From the NCBI GenBank assembly GCA_002426755.1, contig DINI01000019.1:78349-142348 (forward strand): 64,000 nt of DNA, in the 5' to 3' direction. This document shows positions 16,946 to 26,550 of the stretch, piece after piece. The translations under genes were made by a program, and so were the position numbers. The notes beneath the pieces were generated by a model. That model was not told the origin of the DNA. It was given only the letters and a program-made list of their open reading frames with translations, and did not search any database. Position 1 is the first letter of the stretch. Every line of letters starts with the position of its first letter. This DNA comes from Flavobacteriaceae bacterium UBA5544. GTDB taxonomy: Bacteria; Bacteroidota; Bacteroidia; Flavobacteriales; Flavobacteriaceae.

Positions 16946-18166
16946 TCACGCACGTCTATTCGCCAATAACGGCGGAGGTTCACCCGTAAACGGATTCCAT
17001 CGGCTGATGGTTTTTGCTTCCATTCCCGCAGCACTGATGACAGCTCTGTCTCCATAACGTTCGCGCATTCGGTCGATGGCGTCGCTTAAGTTTAAAAATT
17101 TAGTATCATCTTCAAACAGGTTCACCTGATGCCCACCTTCCACCAAATGACTGAATCTTACACCTACCAAACGAACCAACAAACGACGGTTGTATAGTTT
17201 TTCAAACAGGTTCAGAACTACTGGAATCAAGCTATGGTCCATGGAACTGTAAGGAATATGCTGCTGCTGTGTATAGGTCTGAAAATCGGAATAGCGAATC
17301 TTGAAAGTCACACATGCCGTCAATTTATTTCCTCGTCGCAATTGATACGCCAGATTTTCCGCCATGGCAATGACAATCCCTTTTAGCATTGCAATATCGG
17401 TCGTGTCCTTATCAAAAGTGCGTTCGGTAGAAATGGATTTGCGTTCACGATACTGGATAACTGGGGAATTGTCAATCCCGTTGGCTTTGTTCCAAATAGT
17501 CAATCCATTTTTGCCCAAAACCTTGTACATCAATTCCATGGGCATTTCCTGAACGGTCCTAATTTGCTTAATGCCCAAATCGCACAAAGATTTATAAGTC
17601 ACGTTCCCAACCATCGGGATTTTTTTGACAGATAATGGTGCCAAAAATGGTTTTTCGGTGCCCGCAAGAATTCGAATTTCATTATTGGGTTTTGCTTCTC
17701 CCGTAGCGATTTTAGACACCGTTTTGTTGAGGGACAGCCCAAACGAAATCGGTAATCCTGTTTCCCTGATAATGCGTTGGCGTAATTCAGAAGCAAGCTT
17801 GTGGCAACCAAAGAACTTGTCCATTCCAGTCAAATCGATGTAGAATTCGTCAATGGAAGTCTTCTCATACAGAGGCACACTTTCCTTGATAACGTCAGTA
17901 ACTTCTGCTGAATAGTCTGTATATAACCCAGAATTGCCACGAAGTACAATGGCCTCGGGACAAAGTTGTTTGGCCATTCTCATTGGCATTGCAGAATGGA
18001 CACCAAACTTGCGGGCTTCGTAACTACAGGATGCGACCACACCTCTATCGCTTGTACCGCCAATAAGTATGGGCTTGCCATTGAGCGCACTATTTTCACG
18101 GCGCTCACAGGAAACAAAAAAAGTGTCCAAGTCCATATGTACAATTGACCTTTCGTATGACATCAT
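16946..18166 (-). CDS. dinB: Y-family DNA polymerase (DNA polymerase IV)
   Basis: The product has 406 residues. The palm carries catalytic acids in VHMDLDTFFVSCE and SIDEFYIDLTG. The fingers, a helix-hairpin-helix thumb (KKIPMVGNVTYKSLCDLGI) and a little-finger domain follow. It performs translesion synthesis over damaged templates. The gene overlaps the upstream DnaE-like gene by the tetranucleotide ATGA, so the two are translationally coupled. With the divergent S24 repressor this forms an SOS-type mutagenesis cassette comparable in logic to imuB-dnaE2 elsewhere. Confidence 0.93.
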   Translation of the reverse strand: MMSYERSIVHMDLDTFFVSCERRENSALNGKPILIGGTSDRGVVASCSYEARKFGVHSAMPMRMAKQLCPEAIVLRGNSGLYTDYSAEVTDVIKESVPLYEKTSIDEFYIDLTGMDKFFGCHKLASELRQRIIRETGLPISFGLSLNKTVSKIATGEAKPNNEIRILAGTEKPFLAPLSVKKIPMVGNVTYKSLCDLGIKQIRTVQEMPMELMYKVLGKNGLTIWNKANGIDNSPVIQYRERKSISTERTFDKDTTDIAMLKGIVIAMAENLAYQLRRGNKLTACVTFKIRYSDFQTYTQQQHIPYSSMDHSLIPVVLNLFEKLYNRRLLVRLVGVRFSHLVEGGHQVNLFEDDTKFLNLSDAIDRMRERYGDRAVISAAGMEAKTISRWNPFTGEPPPLLANRRA

Positions 18167-21129
18167 GCCGTTGCTTTTTGTTCCGCATATCTAGGGTCTT
18201 CAATCATCGCCATATGCTCCATACTGATGACTTCAATACTCACACAATCAAATTCAATCATTACTTTTCCTGTAATGCTGTAAATGCCTTTTCCCCTAAA
18301 TGGATATTGTGCTGCCACAGGCGGAAAATGTACCGTATCCACAAAATCACCATCTCTATCAAGAAAATTTCCAAAATGCATCAAATCACCATTGGACGTT
18401 TTGGTGTTTTTTGTGGTCACCAAATAACCTTCCACAGTGACAAGTTTTCCTTCCAAAGATTCCAAATGCTGTGCACGTAGAGGATTGTTGCTTCGCTTTC
18501 TCAACAGATGAAACGGATTGCAAAGTGGGAATCCCAACAATTCAATTTCATCAAAAGCATTTTCCAAATCTGTGCTTGGCAATTCTGGAGTTTTAAAATG
18601 GATACGCTCGGTTCTGAACAAGGTAACTTCATGTTCCTGTACGGGATGTTTGCTGATTTTCAAGTGCGCTTCCCATAGCAATTCGCGTTTATGGATGCCT
18701 GTGAATCGAAATGCGTTGATTTTTATCAAAATTGATAATTGTTCAATGGAAATAGGAACACGTTCCATAAAATCATCTAAACTCCGAAACAATCCATTTT
18801 TAGTACGTTCACCAACAATTTTGTCAATCACTTTTGATTCAAATGATTGTAAAAACATGAATCCTAAATAAATAGTTTTTCCATGAATAACCGCTTGCGT
18901 AAAACTCGTGTTGACACAAGGTGGTTCAATAATGCCTTCTTGCATTTTCGCTTCGTGAACATACAATTCGGTACTATAAAATCCTCCGAAATTATTGATG
19001 GTTGCCACCATATATTCCAACGGGAAATAAGCCTTTAAGAACAAACTTTGATAACTTTCCACAGCATAGGAGGCTGAATGTCCTTTTGCAAAAGCATAGC
19101 CTGCGAAACTTTCGGTCTGTCTCCAAACATCGGCTACCAATTCATACGGTTTGCCCATTTCTACACAATTGTCAAAAAACTTTTGCTTCACCTTATTGAA
19201 TTCGTCACGCGAACGGAATTTCCCCGACATGCCGCGACGCATCATATCGGCTTCACCCAAATCCAAACCTGCAAAATAATGTGCCACTTTAATCACGTCC
19301 TCTTGGTAAACCATCACACCAAAGGTCTCTGGCATTATTTTTAAAAGTTCGGGATGTGCTTCATTGCGACGTTCGGGATGACGATATCGTTGTATATATT
19401 CGCGCATCATCCCACTTTTGGCAACCCCAGGACGAATCACAGAACTCGCTGCAACCAGCCCCAAATAATCATCGACCTGCAATTTTTTCATCAGCATACG
19501 CATTGCGGGCGATTCTACATAAAAGCAGCCAATCGCTTTGGCGTTTCGCAACAGATGCTTGATTTTCTTATCTTCCTTAAACCGCTTGATATCGTGAATA
19601 TCAATAGGCGGCTCCTGCGGATGGTTATAAGCTACAATCTCCGTGGCTTCCTTGATTTTTCCGAGTCCGCGTTGGCTTAAAATATCAAACTTGTAGAGTC
19701 CGATGTCTTCCGCCAAATGCATATCAAACTGCGTCGTCGGATAATCTTTCGGAGGCAAAAACGTCGCACCATAATAATGGATTGGTTTTTCTGAAATGAT
19801 AATGCCACCTGCATGAATCCCTAGATAATTTGGAAAACCTTGTATATAAGCGCTGTATTTGAGAACCAAACGGGAAAGTTTATCCAATCTATTGACATCA
19901 TATCTGTCCCTAGTGAGCACGTCCATTTCAGATTTTGGCAACCCAAAAACTTTTCCGAGTTCTCGCACCGCAGCCCTAAATTTAAAGGTATTATAAACCG
20001 TAAGTAGTGCCGTATTTTTAAAAGTTTTGAAAATGAAATCCGTAATGTCATCCCTATCCTTCCAAGAAAAATCGATATCAAAATCGGGTGGGTTTTGCCG
20101 AAACACATTGATAAACCGTTCAAAATACAAATCCAATTCGATAGGGTCCACATCTGTAATCCGAAGTAAATATGCCACGATGCTGTTGGCACCACTGCCG
20201 CGACCCACGTAGAAATAGCCCTTGCTTCGGGCATATTCTAAAATTCGCCAATTAATCAAAAAATAAGAGACAAATCCTTGTTTCTTGATGATGGAAAGTT
20301 CTTTTTCAATCCTACTAAAGACTTTTTCATCATAATTGGGATATCGATAAGCGACACCATCATAAGCCAGTTTCTCCAACTTTTGATAATCCTCTTCTTC
20401 AGTACCGACAAGTGATTTTTGATTTTTTGGAGTCGGTTTTTCAAAGTCAAATTGGATGAAGCAATTCTCCAGAACATCATAGGTATTTTTTATAAGTTCG
20501 GGAAAATCTTCATACAGATTGCACAATTCCTGATAAGGCAACATCCGGGCGGTTTCTTTGCCTTCCTCACTTTTTGGGAGCTTGCTCAACAGCGTATTAT
20601 TGTCAATCGCGCGCAGCAATCGATGGATGTTGAAATCCTTTTTATCCTGAAATGATACCGTTTGCAACACTACCAATTTGCTTCTGAACGTATTCCATTT
20701 TGAAAATTTCAAATGGTTCAAATCTTGTGGTCTGATACCAATAAACTCATATTCTTTCAAATGATATTCCTTTTTATGCACATAAGGATAAATCACAAAC
20801 ACATCCTCCAGTTCAGGTGCGGTTTCAGGTATTTTCAATTCAGAATTATGCAAAAAATCAGATAAATAAGCATTGATATTTTGAAATCCATTATTGTTCT
20901 TGGCCAACAAAATAAACTGCTGTTGAACCCCATTCCGAAAGTCGACACCCAGCACAGGTTTTATTTCGTAATTGGACGACGCGCGCATAAACTCCAAACA
21001 AGCTGCTGTCGTATTGATATCCGTCAATGCCAAGGTTTGCACACCATTTTTCGAGGCGATGGCAAGCAGTTGCTCTGGCTCGATGGTGCCATATCGTAAA
21101 CTAAAATAGGTGTGACAATTCAGGTACAT
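18163..21129 (-). CDS. dnaE: DNA polymerase III alpha subunit-like, short error-prone type (DnaE2-like)
   Basis: ATG at 21129 (MYLNCHTYFSLRYG) is chosen over an upstream TTG, giving 988 residues, shorter than replicative DnaE (about 1160). The PHP domain is degenerate: the usual HxH reads NCH, and ALTDH reads ALTDI. Polymerase catalytic acids are seen in PPDFDIDFSW, with FVGRGSGANS-type and GMMREYIQRY motifs typical of the family, and an OB-like C-terminal region. The coupling to dinB and the S24-regulated promoter indicate a damage-inducible second polymerase rather than the replicase. An exact -7 element (21143-21150, minus strand) leaves a leader of only about 7 nt. Confidence 0.9.
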   Translation of the reverse strand: MYLNCHTYFSLRYGTIEPEQLLAIASKNGVQTLALTDINTTAACLEFMRASSNYEIKPVLGVDFRNGVQQQFILLAKNNNGFQNINAYLSDFLHNSELKIPETAPELEDVFVIYPYVHKKEYHLKEYEFIGIRPQDLNHLKFSKWNTFRSKLVVLQTVSFQDKKDFNIHRLLRAIDNNTLLSKLPKSEEGKETARMLPYQELCNLYEDFPELIKNTYDVLENCFIQFDFEKPTPKNQKSLVGTEEEDYQKLEKLAYDGVAYRYPNYDEKVFSRIEKELSIIKKQGFVSYFLINWRILEYARSKGYFYVGRGSGANSIVAYLLRITDVDPIELDLYFERFINVFRQNPPDFDIDFSWKDRDDITDFIFKTFKNTALLTVYNTFKFRAAVRELGKVFGLPKSEMDVLTRDRYDVNRLDKLSRLVLKYSAYIQGFPNYLGIHAGGIIISEKPIHYYGATFLPPKDYPTTQFDMHLAEDIGLYKFDILSQRGLGKIKEATEIVAYNHPQEPPIDIHDIKRFKEDKKIKHLLRNAKAIGCFYVESPAMRMLMKKLQVDDYLGLVAASSVIRPGVAKSGMMREYIQRYRHPERRNEAHPELLKIMPETFGVMVYQEDVIKVAHYFAGLDLGEADMMRRGMSGKFRSRDEFNKVKQKFFDNCVEMGKPYELVADVWRQTESFAGYAFAKGHSASYAVESYQSLFLKAYFPLEYMVATINNFGGFYSTELYVHEAKMQEGIIEPPCVNTSFTQAVIHGKTIYLGFMFLQSFESKVIDKIVGERTKNGLFRSLDDFMERVPISIEQLSILIKINAFRFTGIHKRELLWEAHLKISKHPVQEHEVTLFRTERIHFKTPELPSTDLENAFDEIELLGFPLCNPFHLLRKRSNNPLRAQHLESLEGKLVTVEGYLVTTKNTKTSNGDLMHFGNFLDRDGDFVDTVHFPPVAAQYPFRGKGIYSITGKVMIEFDCVSIEVISMEHMAMIEDPRYAEQKATA

Positions 21130-21142
21130 GAACAATTTTTAA

Positions 21143-21150
21143 CAAAATTA
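21143..21150 (-). promoter_or_regulatory. -7 element of the dnaE-dinB unit
   Basis: Read on the minus strand this is TAATTTTG, exact TAnnTTTG, 13 nt upstream of the dnaE ATG. Operator 1 (21151-21165) abuts it on the upstream side, so a bound repressor would block RNA polymerase. Confidence 0.55.
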
Positions 21151-21187
21151 GCTATTATTTGTAGCCGATGTTGCTTATATTTGTAGC
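21151..21187. promoter_or_regulatory. Two near-identical operators in the divergent dnaE / S24-repressor promoter region
   Basis: GCTATTATTTGTAGC (21151-21165) and GCTTATATTTGTAGC (21173-21187) share 13 of 15 bases and are 22 bp apart, two helical turns. The first is a GCTA-N7-TAGC dyad. Site 1 abuts the minus-strand -7 element. Site 2 covers an exact plus-strand -7 element, TATATTTG (21176-21183). This is the arrangement expected for one repressor silencing both directions. Confidence 0.65.
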
Positions 21188-21200
21188 AAATAGTGTTAAA

Positions 21201-21971
21201 ATGAAATACATTCAAGCAAACATTAAGCACTTAAGAGCTTTAAAAGAACTGTCACAAGAGCGTTTTGCTGATGAGTTAGGCTGGTCGCGTTCCATTATTG
21301 GTTCATACGAAGAAGGCCGTTCGGAGCCGCCAATTGACCGGTTAATAGATTTATCCAACTATTTCAACATTCCTATCGATATTTTAGTAAGGAACGATTT
21401 ACGATTGGCAAAAGACACTTCGTTTATTGAAATCGGCAATAAACGTGTGCTGTTTCCCGTAACGGTGAATGAAAACAATGAAGACCTCATCGAAATTATC
21501 CCAACGGCAGCATCTGCTGGTTATTTATCAGGTTATGACGACCCAGAATATATTGAGCAACTCCAAAAAATCAAACTCCCTTTCCTTCCGACAGGAACGC
21601 ATCGTGCATTTCCCATCAAAGGCGACTCCATGCTACCTGTGAAAGATGGTTCATTTGTAGTGGCGAAATTTGTGGAAGACCTTTTAGATGTAAAAAGCGG
21701 ACGAACCTACATTATATTAACCAAAGAAGACGGTTTAGTTTATAAACGTGTCTATAATTTAGCTGAAGAGAAACAATCGTTACTATTAAGCAGCGATAAT
21801 AAAGTCTATCAACCTTACGAAGTGCCGATTGAAAATGTCTTGGAGCTTTGGGAATTCACCTGTTGTATCAACACACAGGAATATGATGAAAAGGAACTGA
21901 AAATGAGCAGTATCATGCGCATGTTTCAAGAATTAAAAGTGGAATTGGAAGCCGTTCAAAACATCGCTTAA
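21201..21971 (+). CDS. XRE-HTH / S24 LexA-like autocleavable repressor
   Basis: ATG at 21201 is chosen because the earlier ATG at 21168 lies inside the operators. The product has 256 residues. A Cro/C1-type helix-turn-helix is at about 5-63 (LSQERFADELGWSRSIIGSYE). The S24 domain carries a cleavage site A106-G107 (TAASAGYLS), nucleophile S143 (IKGDSMLPV) and general base K182 (VYKRVYN). All parts of RecA-stimulated self-cleavage are present, so it probably links DNA damage to derepression of its own operon and of dnaE-dinB. It is an XRE-type repressor rather than classical LexA. The TAA stop directly abuts the next ATG. Confidence 0.9.
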   Translation: MKYIQANIKHLRALKELSQERFADELGWSRSIIGSYEEGRSEPPIDRLIDLSNYFNIPIDILVRNDLRLAKDTSFIEIGNKRVLFPVTVNENNEDLIEIIPTAASAGYLSGYDDPEYIEQLQKIKLPFLPTGTHRAFPIKGDSMLPVKDGSFVVAKFVEDLLDVKSGRTYIILTKEDGLVYKRVYNLAEEKQSLLLSSDNKVYQPYEVPIENVLELWEFTCCINTQEYDEKELKMSSIMRMFQELKVELEAVQNIA

Positions 21972-23366
21972 ATGGCAAAGAGCAAGCCTACATATACCAT
22001 TATCGATGTGGAAACGACTGGACGTGGCAATAAAATCACGGAAATTTCCATTTTTAAGCATGATGGTGAAAACGTTGTGGATGAATTCACTTCACTAGTG
22101 AATCCTGAAGCACTGATTCCAGATTACATTACTGCACTTACCGGAATTGATAATGCCATGGTGGCCAATGCTCCAACATTTTCTGAAATTGCAGAACAAA
22201 TAATATCGATTACTGAAGACAGCATTTTCGTGGCACACAATGTCAATTTCGATTACAATGTAATTCGTAACGAATTTAAGGCCATCAACATCAATTTTAC
22301 ACGACGGAAGTTATGCACTGTGCGATTATCCCGAACACTATTTTCAGGATTTCGTTCTTACAGTTTGGGCAAATTATGTCATTCACTTGATATCGAGTTA
22401 GTCGACAGACACCGCGCAAGAGGCGATGCGGAAGCTACCGTTACACTTTTTGAAAAACTGTTGGCACATGCCAATTCAGAAACTGTTTTTGCCAATTTCC
22501 TCAAAAAAAGTTCAAAAGAAGCGACTTTACCTGCCCATTTATCGAGCGAACTCTTCAATAGCATTCCAAACGTGCCAGGGATTTATTATTTCAAAAACAA
22601 AAAAGGAAAAATCATATACGTTGGCAAAGCCATCAATCTGAAAAAACGAGTTCTTGGGCATTTTTATGATAAAAAGGAAAAGGAACTCAATCTTTGTAGA
22701 GAAACCGCAGACATCGATTTTGAATTGTCTGGAAGTGACCTCATCGCACGATTGATGGAAGATGCCGCCATCAAACATCATTTCCCTATTTATAACCGAG
22801 CTGCGAAACGTGTACCAAAACCGTATGCTGTGTTCAGTTTTGAGGACAGACAAGGCTTGGTTCATTTGGCTTTCAATACACTCAAAGCGACGCCAAATCC
22901 TTTACAAGTGTTTCACAGCATTCGTGATTGCCGATTGTATCTCGAACAGATTTGTGAGCAATTCGAACTGTGCCCAAAATACTGCCATTTGCAGGAAAGC
23001 GTTTGGACCTGTTCGCATTTTAAATTGACCAATTGCAAAGGGGTTTGCAAAAATAAAGAATCAATTACCAATTATAACGAACGTGTCTCTTTGTCCATTG
23101 ATTATATGGTGAACTCCAATCAGAATGTGATATTAAAGGAAAAAGGACGCAGCACCCATGAAGAAGCTTTCATCATGATTAAAAACGGAAGCTATTGTGG
23201 TTATGGGTTTGTAGATACTTCAGAGCAGATTACCAATATGGATGACTTGGAGCCATTTTTGATTCCACAGAAGGAAACATCTGAAATTCGGGGAATTCTT
23301 CGAAATACTCTGCTGAAGCAATCCAATTCAGTTCAAATTGAAATGACTTCATATCAAAATGAATAA
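21972..23366 (+). CDS. DEDDh 3'-5' exonuclease fused to a GIY-YIG nuclease domain (Cho/UvrC-like)
   Basis: The product has 464 residues. An N-terminal DnaQ-like exonuclease (about 8-170) has IIDVETTG (D12, E14), FVAHNVNFDYNVI and HRARGDAEAT motifs. A GIY-YIG endonuclease domain (about 195-285) contains VPGIYYFKNKKGKIIYVGKA and KKRVLGHF. A cysteine-containing region follows (CPKYCHLQE, CSHFKLTNCKGVC). The architecture matches proteins combining epsilon-like proofreading with UvrC/Cho-type incision. It begins immediately after the repressor stop, so it is damage-regulated. It might supply exonuclease activity to the PHP-degenerate DnaE, or act in repair on its own (inference). Confidence 0.9.
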   Translation: MAKSKPTYTIIDVETTGRGNKITEISIFKHDGENVVDEFTSLVNPEALIPDYITALTGIDNAMVANAPTFSEIAEQIISITEDSIFVAHNVNFDYNVIRNEFKAININFTRRKLCTVRLSRTLFSGFRSYSLGKLCHSLDIELVDRHRARGDAEATVTLFEKLLAHANSETVFANFLKKSSKEATLPAHLSSELFNSIPNVPGIYYFKNKKGKIIYVGKAINLKKRVLGHFYDKKEKELNLCRETADIDFELSGSDLIARLMEDAAIKHHFPIYNRAAKRVPKPYAVFSFEDRQGLVHLAFNTLKATPNPLQVFHSIRDCRLYLEQICEQFELCPKYCHLQESVWTCSHFKLTNCKGVCKNKESITNYNERVSLSIDYMVNSNQNVILKEKGRSTHEEAFIMIKNGSYCGYGFVDTSEQITNMDDLEPFLIPQKETSEIRGILRNTLLKQSNSVQIEMTSYQNE

Positions 23367-23547
23367 AAAAAAGCTTCAACATTTCTTATTAAGCCTTCCC
23401 CACACCATATTGATTTATTGCCGATATTTGAATGGAAGGTTATTCCTATTTAATCTCTATTGAATGACATTTAAAATTTTCCTCAATGCCAAGCATAGGA
23501 CAAAGAAAATTAATTAAGAGGTATGGTTTATTTAAGACTACTCATTA

Positions 23548-26418
23548 TCAAATATTCATCAAAAAACCAGTCAAGCTTTCTTTTCTTTTTAGTTTCAATT
23601 TTCTTCGCAACCTATAACGGGCCAATTCCACTCCTTTATTGGAGATATTCATAACTTCTGCTATTTCTTTAGTTGACATATTAATAAGTAAATAAGTAGA
23701 CAAATCTAGTTCTCTTGGCGAAATTGTTGGATATTTTTCTTTGAGTCGCTTTAAGAATTCGAAATGTACGTTTTTTATGTGCTTTTCTAAATCTTTCCAA
23801 CTATTGTCGTCTTTGATTTCTTTAACAATGCTTTTCTTCAATTGCCCAAGTTGAATTTTGGTTTCCTCGTTTAATGAATCGACTTCCATTTTTTTGAGTT
23901 TTTGTATGATACTGTTTAACGACTCATTCTTTTTTACAACCTGCAACGAATTATTTACGAGCTCTTTATTTTTTGAAAGTAACTTTGTTTTTAGTTTGTT
24001 TCTTTTCAACTTCTCAATTTCCTTTTCTAGCAGATATTGTTCTTTTCTAATTTTGGACTCTTTTTCCAAATAGATTTTTCGCTGTTCAATTACTTTATAA
24101 TATTCTTTTTTTCTGTATCGCGATTTAATAATAATGGACGCAATGTAAATAGCTAAACCTATTAATAATACATATGCTAGATATGCCACATAACTCCTAT
24201 ACCACGGTGGCGAAATTGACAAGTTTAGGGTTCGGACGTCAGATTCGACACCAAAACTATTCTTTACTTTCACCTTCATTTTATAATCGCCTTCCCTTAA
24301 ATTGGTATATTCTTTCATTGAAATATCAGCCCAGGGACTCCAACTTTTGTCAAACGGCTCTAGTTGATAAGAAAAAGTCACGTTTTCAGCATTTTCAAAT
24401 TCAGGAGAGGAAAATGTGAATTTGACATTGTTGGAAGCATAGGGCATCGTATACATAACATCTTTAAGGCTTGAATGGCCTTGCACAATGGTATCATTGG
24501 CAAACACAAAATTCCGAATGAATACTTTTGGCTTGGAGCTTTTCATATTCAGGAACTCCGAATCAAAATGAACCAAACCATTTGTCGAACCAATGAATAT
24601 GTTTTTTGAATCAACTGTGTTAATTGATAGGTAGTTATACACTAAAAATCCGGTAAGGTTGGAAAATATACTTTGCGAATTTTTATAATTCCCCTTTTCG
24701 TCTTTAACAAAAACTCCCAGTGATTCATTAAACGAATACCATAGATTCCCTCTAGAATCTTCAACTAAAGAATTCACTTTTGGAATAGCTTCAAACAGTT
24801 TACTGAATTTTAGATCTTCAACAAACGAATTTGATTCTCTTTTATAAATATAAAAATGATTATCGCTTTCAAAATACACCTGACCATCAATAGTTTGCAA
24901 GCTATTAATGCCATTATTGAAAGGCTCAACTTTTGTAATAGTGTTAACAGATGTAAAACTTTTAAGGTCATCGGACAATTTCATTTGATATAGAATATCA
25001 TCTCTTCTCATCCAGACAAATGTATCATCAATCTCAAAGAAGTTTGAGGATTTACCTAAACCCTCAATGGAGCTTATAAACTTTAATCCGCTAATTGTCT
25101 TTTCGAAAAGCCCGAATCCAGCATAATTGGCACCAATATAAAAGTTGTCGTGCGATGGAATTTCCTTAAATGCATAGTAACCTTGATCATCTAAAATTTT
25201 GACCATTTTCTTCCCTTCAATGACCAATGCCCCATTATTATTGGCACATAATAATTCATCACCAATTACTTGAATATTCCAAGATTGTGAAGTAGTGCCT
25301 TCCACCAAATTAAAATTATCATCCAAAAAAGACCCATTCAGTTCATGGTAAAACACTCCCTGATTTGTAGCAGCATAAAGAACTCCTTTATGAACCACCG
25401 AAGCATACACAGTGCTCAAGTTATAACTTGAATCGAAAAATGTAAATGGGGAATTTTCATTGACAAAAGAAATACCATTATCCAAACCCAACCAAAGATC
25501 ATTTTTACTATCAATAAATGAACAGAGAACCGTGTTGTTCTGCAAGCCTCTTTTAAGATCGATGTGCTGGATGATATTTCCTTTTAAATCGCAAATTATC
25601 ACACCATTAAGCACGGAATTCAATACAATCAAATTATCTTTCAAGGATGCCCCACCCAAGGATCCATTTTTATCTATAAAACTACTTGCTTCCGTTTTCC
25701 AAGGCTTAACTTCATTATTTTCATAAACGAAAAGTCCCTTTTCTAATGTTGCAATCAATAATTTGTTTTTTGAAATGGAAAACATTCCCCATATTTCGGC
25801 ATCGTTCAACACTGATGTTCCTTTTAAAGAAAACAACTTCCCGTCTCTATATTGCAAAACTCCGGCAGTGATGTCTTGAAAATAAAGCTCATCACCTACC
25901 ATAAATGAAAACTGAAACCTACTAACGGGCTCAATCATCTCTATTTGATTGTTTTGAAAAACATAGGTCTTTAAAAAGGATTGAAAAATGACTTCATCCT
26001 TGTAAATATGTATTTTCCATATAAAATCGGTAAGACTATTTTTAGAATTTTTCAGCGAATCGAACAAAGATGTATAAACTAGCTTTCCTTTTTCGTCAGG
26101 CTGAAAATATCCAAACTCATTATATCCTCCAACGAAAATCCTACCAGTTGACTCATCAACTTTCACTGATCTAACAGATACTGAATTTGGGATTGTATAG
26201 GATTCCCAAGAAAGTCCATCAAATTGCAAAAGGCCATTATTGTTGGCAAAGTAAACATTGCCATTAGTATCTTGATCTATGTTCCAATTTTGAGTTCCGC
26301 TTTTATATTCTGCTTTTGTGTAGTTCTTGATTTTTGGTAGACCAATCTCTTTAACTTGAGCCTTTACAGAAAATAGATTTAGTAAAATAAAAATCAAAAA
26401 AATAGCTTTCATTCTCAT
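23548..26418 (-). CDS. PUL regulator: beta-propeller sensor, Y_Y_Y domain, membrane helix, LuxR-type HTH
   Basis: The product has 956 residues. A signal peptide (1-20) is followed by repeated two-component-regulator-propeller blades (about 40-660; for example GNVYFANNNGLLQFDG and NDLWLGLDNGISFV). A triple-tyrosine domain (about 670-735), a membrane helix (about 745-765), a long Lys/Glu coiled coil, and a C-terminal LuxR/GerE helix-turn-helix (about 895-950; SPRELDLSTYLLINMSTKEI) follow. Unlike hybrid two-component systems it has no kinase or receiver, so sensing and DNA binding sit in one membrane protein. It is divergent from the SusC gene and most likely activates it on sensing oligosaccharide in the periplasm. 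Confidence 0.88.
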   Translation of the reverse strand: MRMKAIFLIFILLNLFSVKAQVKEIGLPKIKNYTKAEYKSGTQNWNIDQDTNGNVYFANNNGLLQFDGLSWESYTIPNSVSVRSVKVDESTGRIFVGGYNEFGYFQPDEKGKLVYTSLFDSLKNSKNSLTDFIWKIHIYKDEVIFQSFLKTYVFQNNQIEMIEPVSRFQFSFMVGDELYFQDITAGVLQYRDGKLFSLKGTSVLNDAEIWGMFSISKNKLLIATLEKGLFVYENNEVKPWKTEASSFIDKNGSLGGASLKDNLIVLNSVLNGVIICDLKGNIIQHIDLKRGLQNNTVLCSFIDSKNDLWLGLDNGISFVNENSPFTFFDSSYNLSTVYASVVHKGVLYAATNQGVFYHELNGSFLDDNFNLVEGTTSQSWNIQVIGDELLCANNNGALVIEGKKMVKILDDQGYYAFKEIPSHDNFYIGANYAGFGLFEKTISGLKFISSIEGLGKSSNFFEIDDTFVWMRRDDILYQMKLSDDLKSFTSVNTITKVEPFNNGINSLQTIDGQVYFESDNHFYIYKRESNSFVEDLKFSKLFEAIPKVNSLVEDSRGNLWYSFNESLGVFVKDEKGNYKNSQSIFSNLTGFLVYNYLSINTVDSKNIFIGSTNGLVHFDSEFLNMKSSKPKVFIRNFVFANDTIVQGHSSLKDVMYTMPYASNNVKFTFSSPEFENAENVTFSYQLEPFDKSWSPWADISMKEYTNLREGDYKMKVKVKNSFGVESDVRTLNLSISPPWYRSYVAYLAYVLLIGLAIYIASIIIKSRYRKKEYYKVIEQRKIYLEKESKIRKEQYLLEKEIEKLKRNKLKTKLLSKNKELVNNSLQVVKKNESLNSIIQKLKKMEVDSLNEETKIQLGQLKKSIVKEIKDDNSWKDLEKHIKNVHFEFLKRLKEKYPTISPRELDLSTYLLINMSTKEIAEVMNISNKGVELARYRLRRKLKLKRKESLTGFLMNI

Positions 26419-26550
26419 TTTATCAACTGTTAAAATTTTGTTATCTCAAATGCTAATATAAGTTTTATATATGATGTAGTGTTTTTAAGATTTTAAAATA
26501 AAAGATTTGAGAATATTTAAAACATTATTATTCAATTGTTTAAAAAAAAT

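Noticed and set aside
23367..23547. Terminator-like sequence after the GIY-YIG gene
   Set aside because: The potential stem (AAGCTT/AAGCCTT) is short and imperfect, with no good T tract on the + strand, so it is not listed as a feature.
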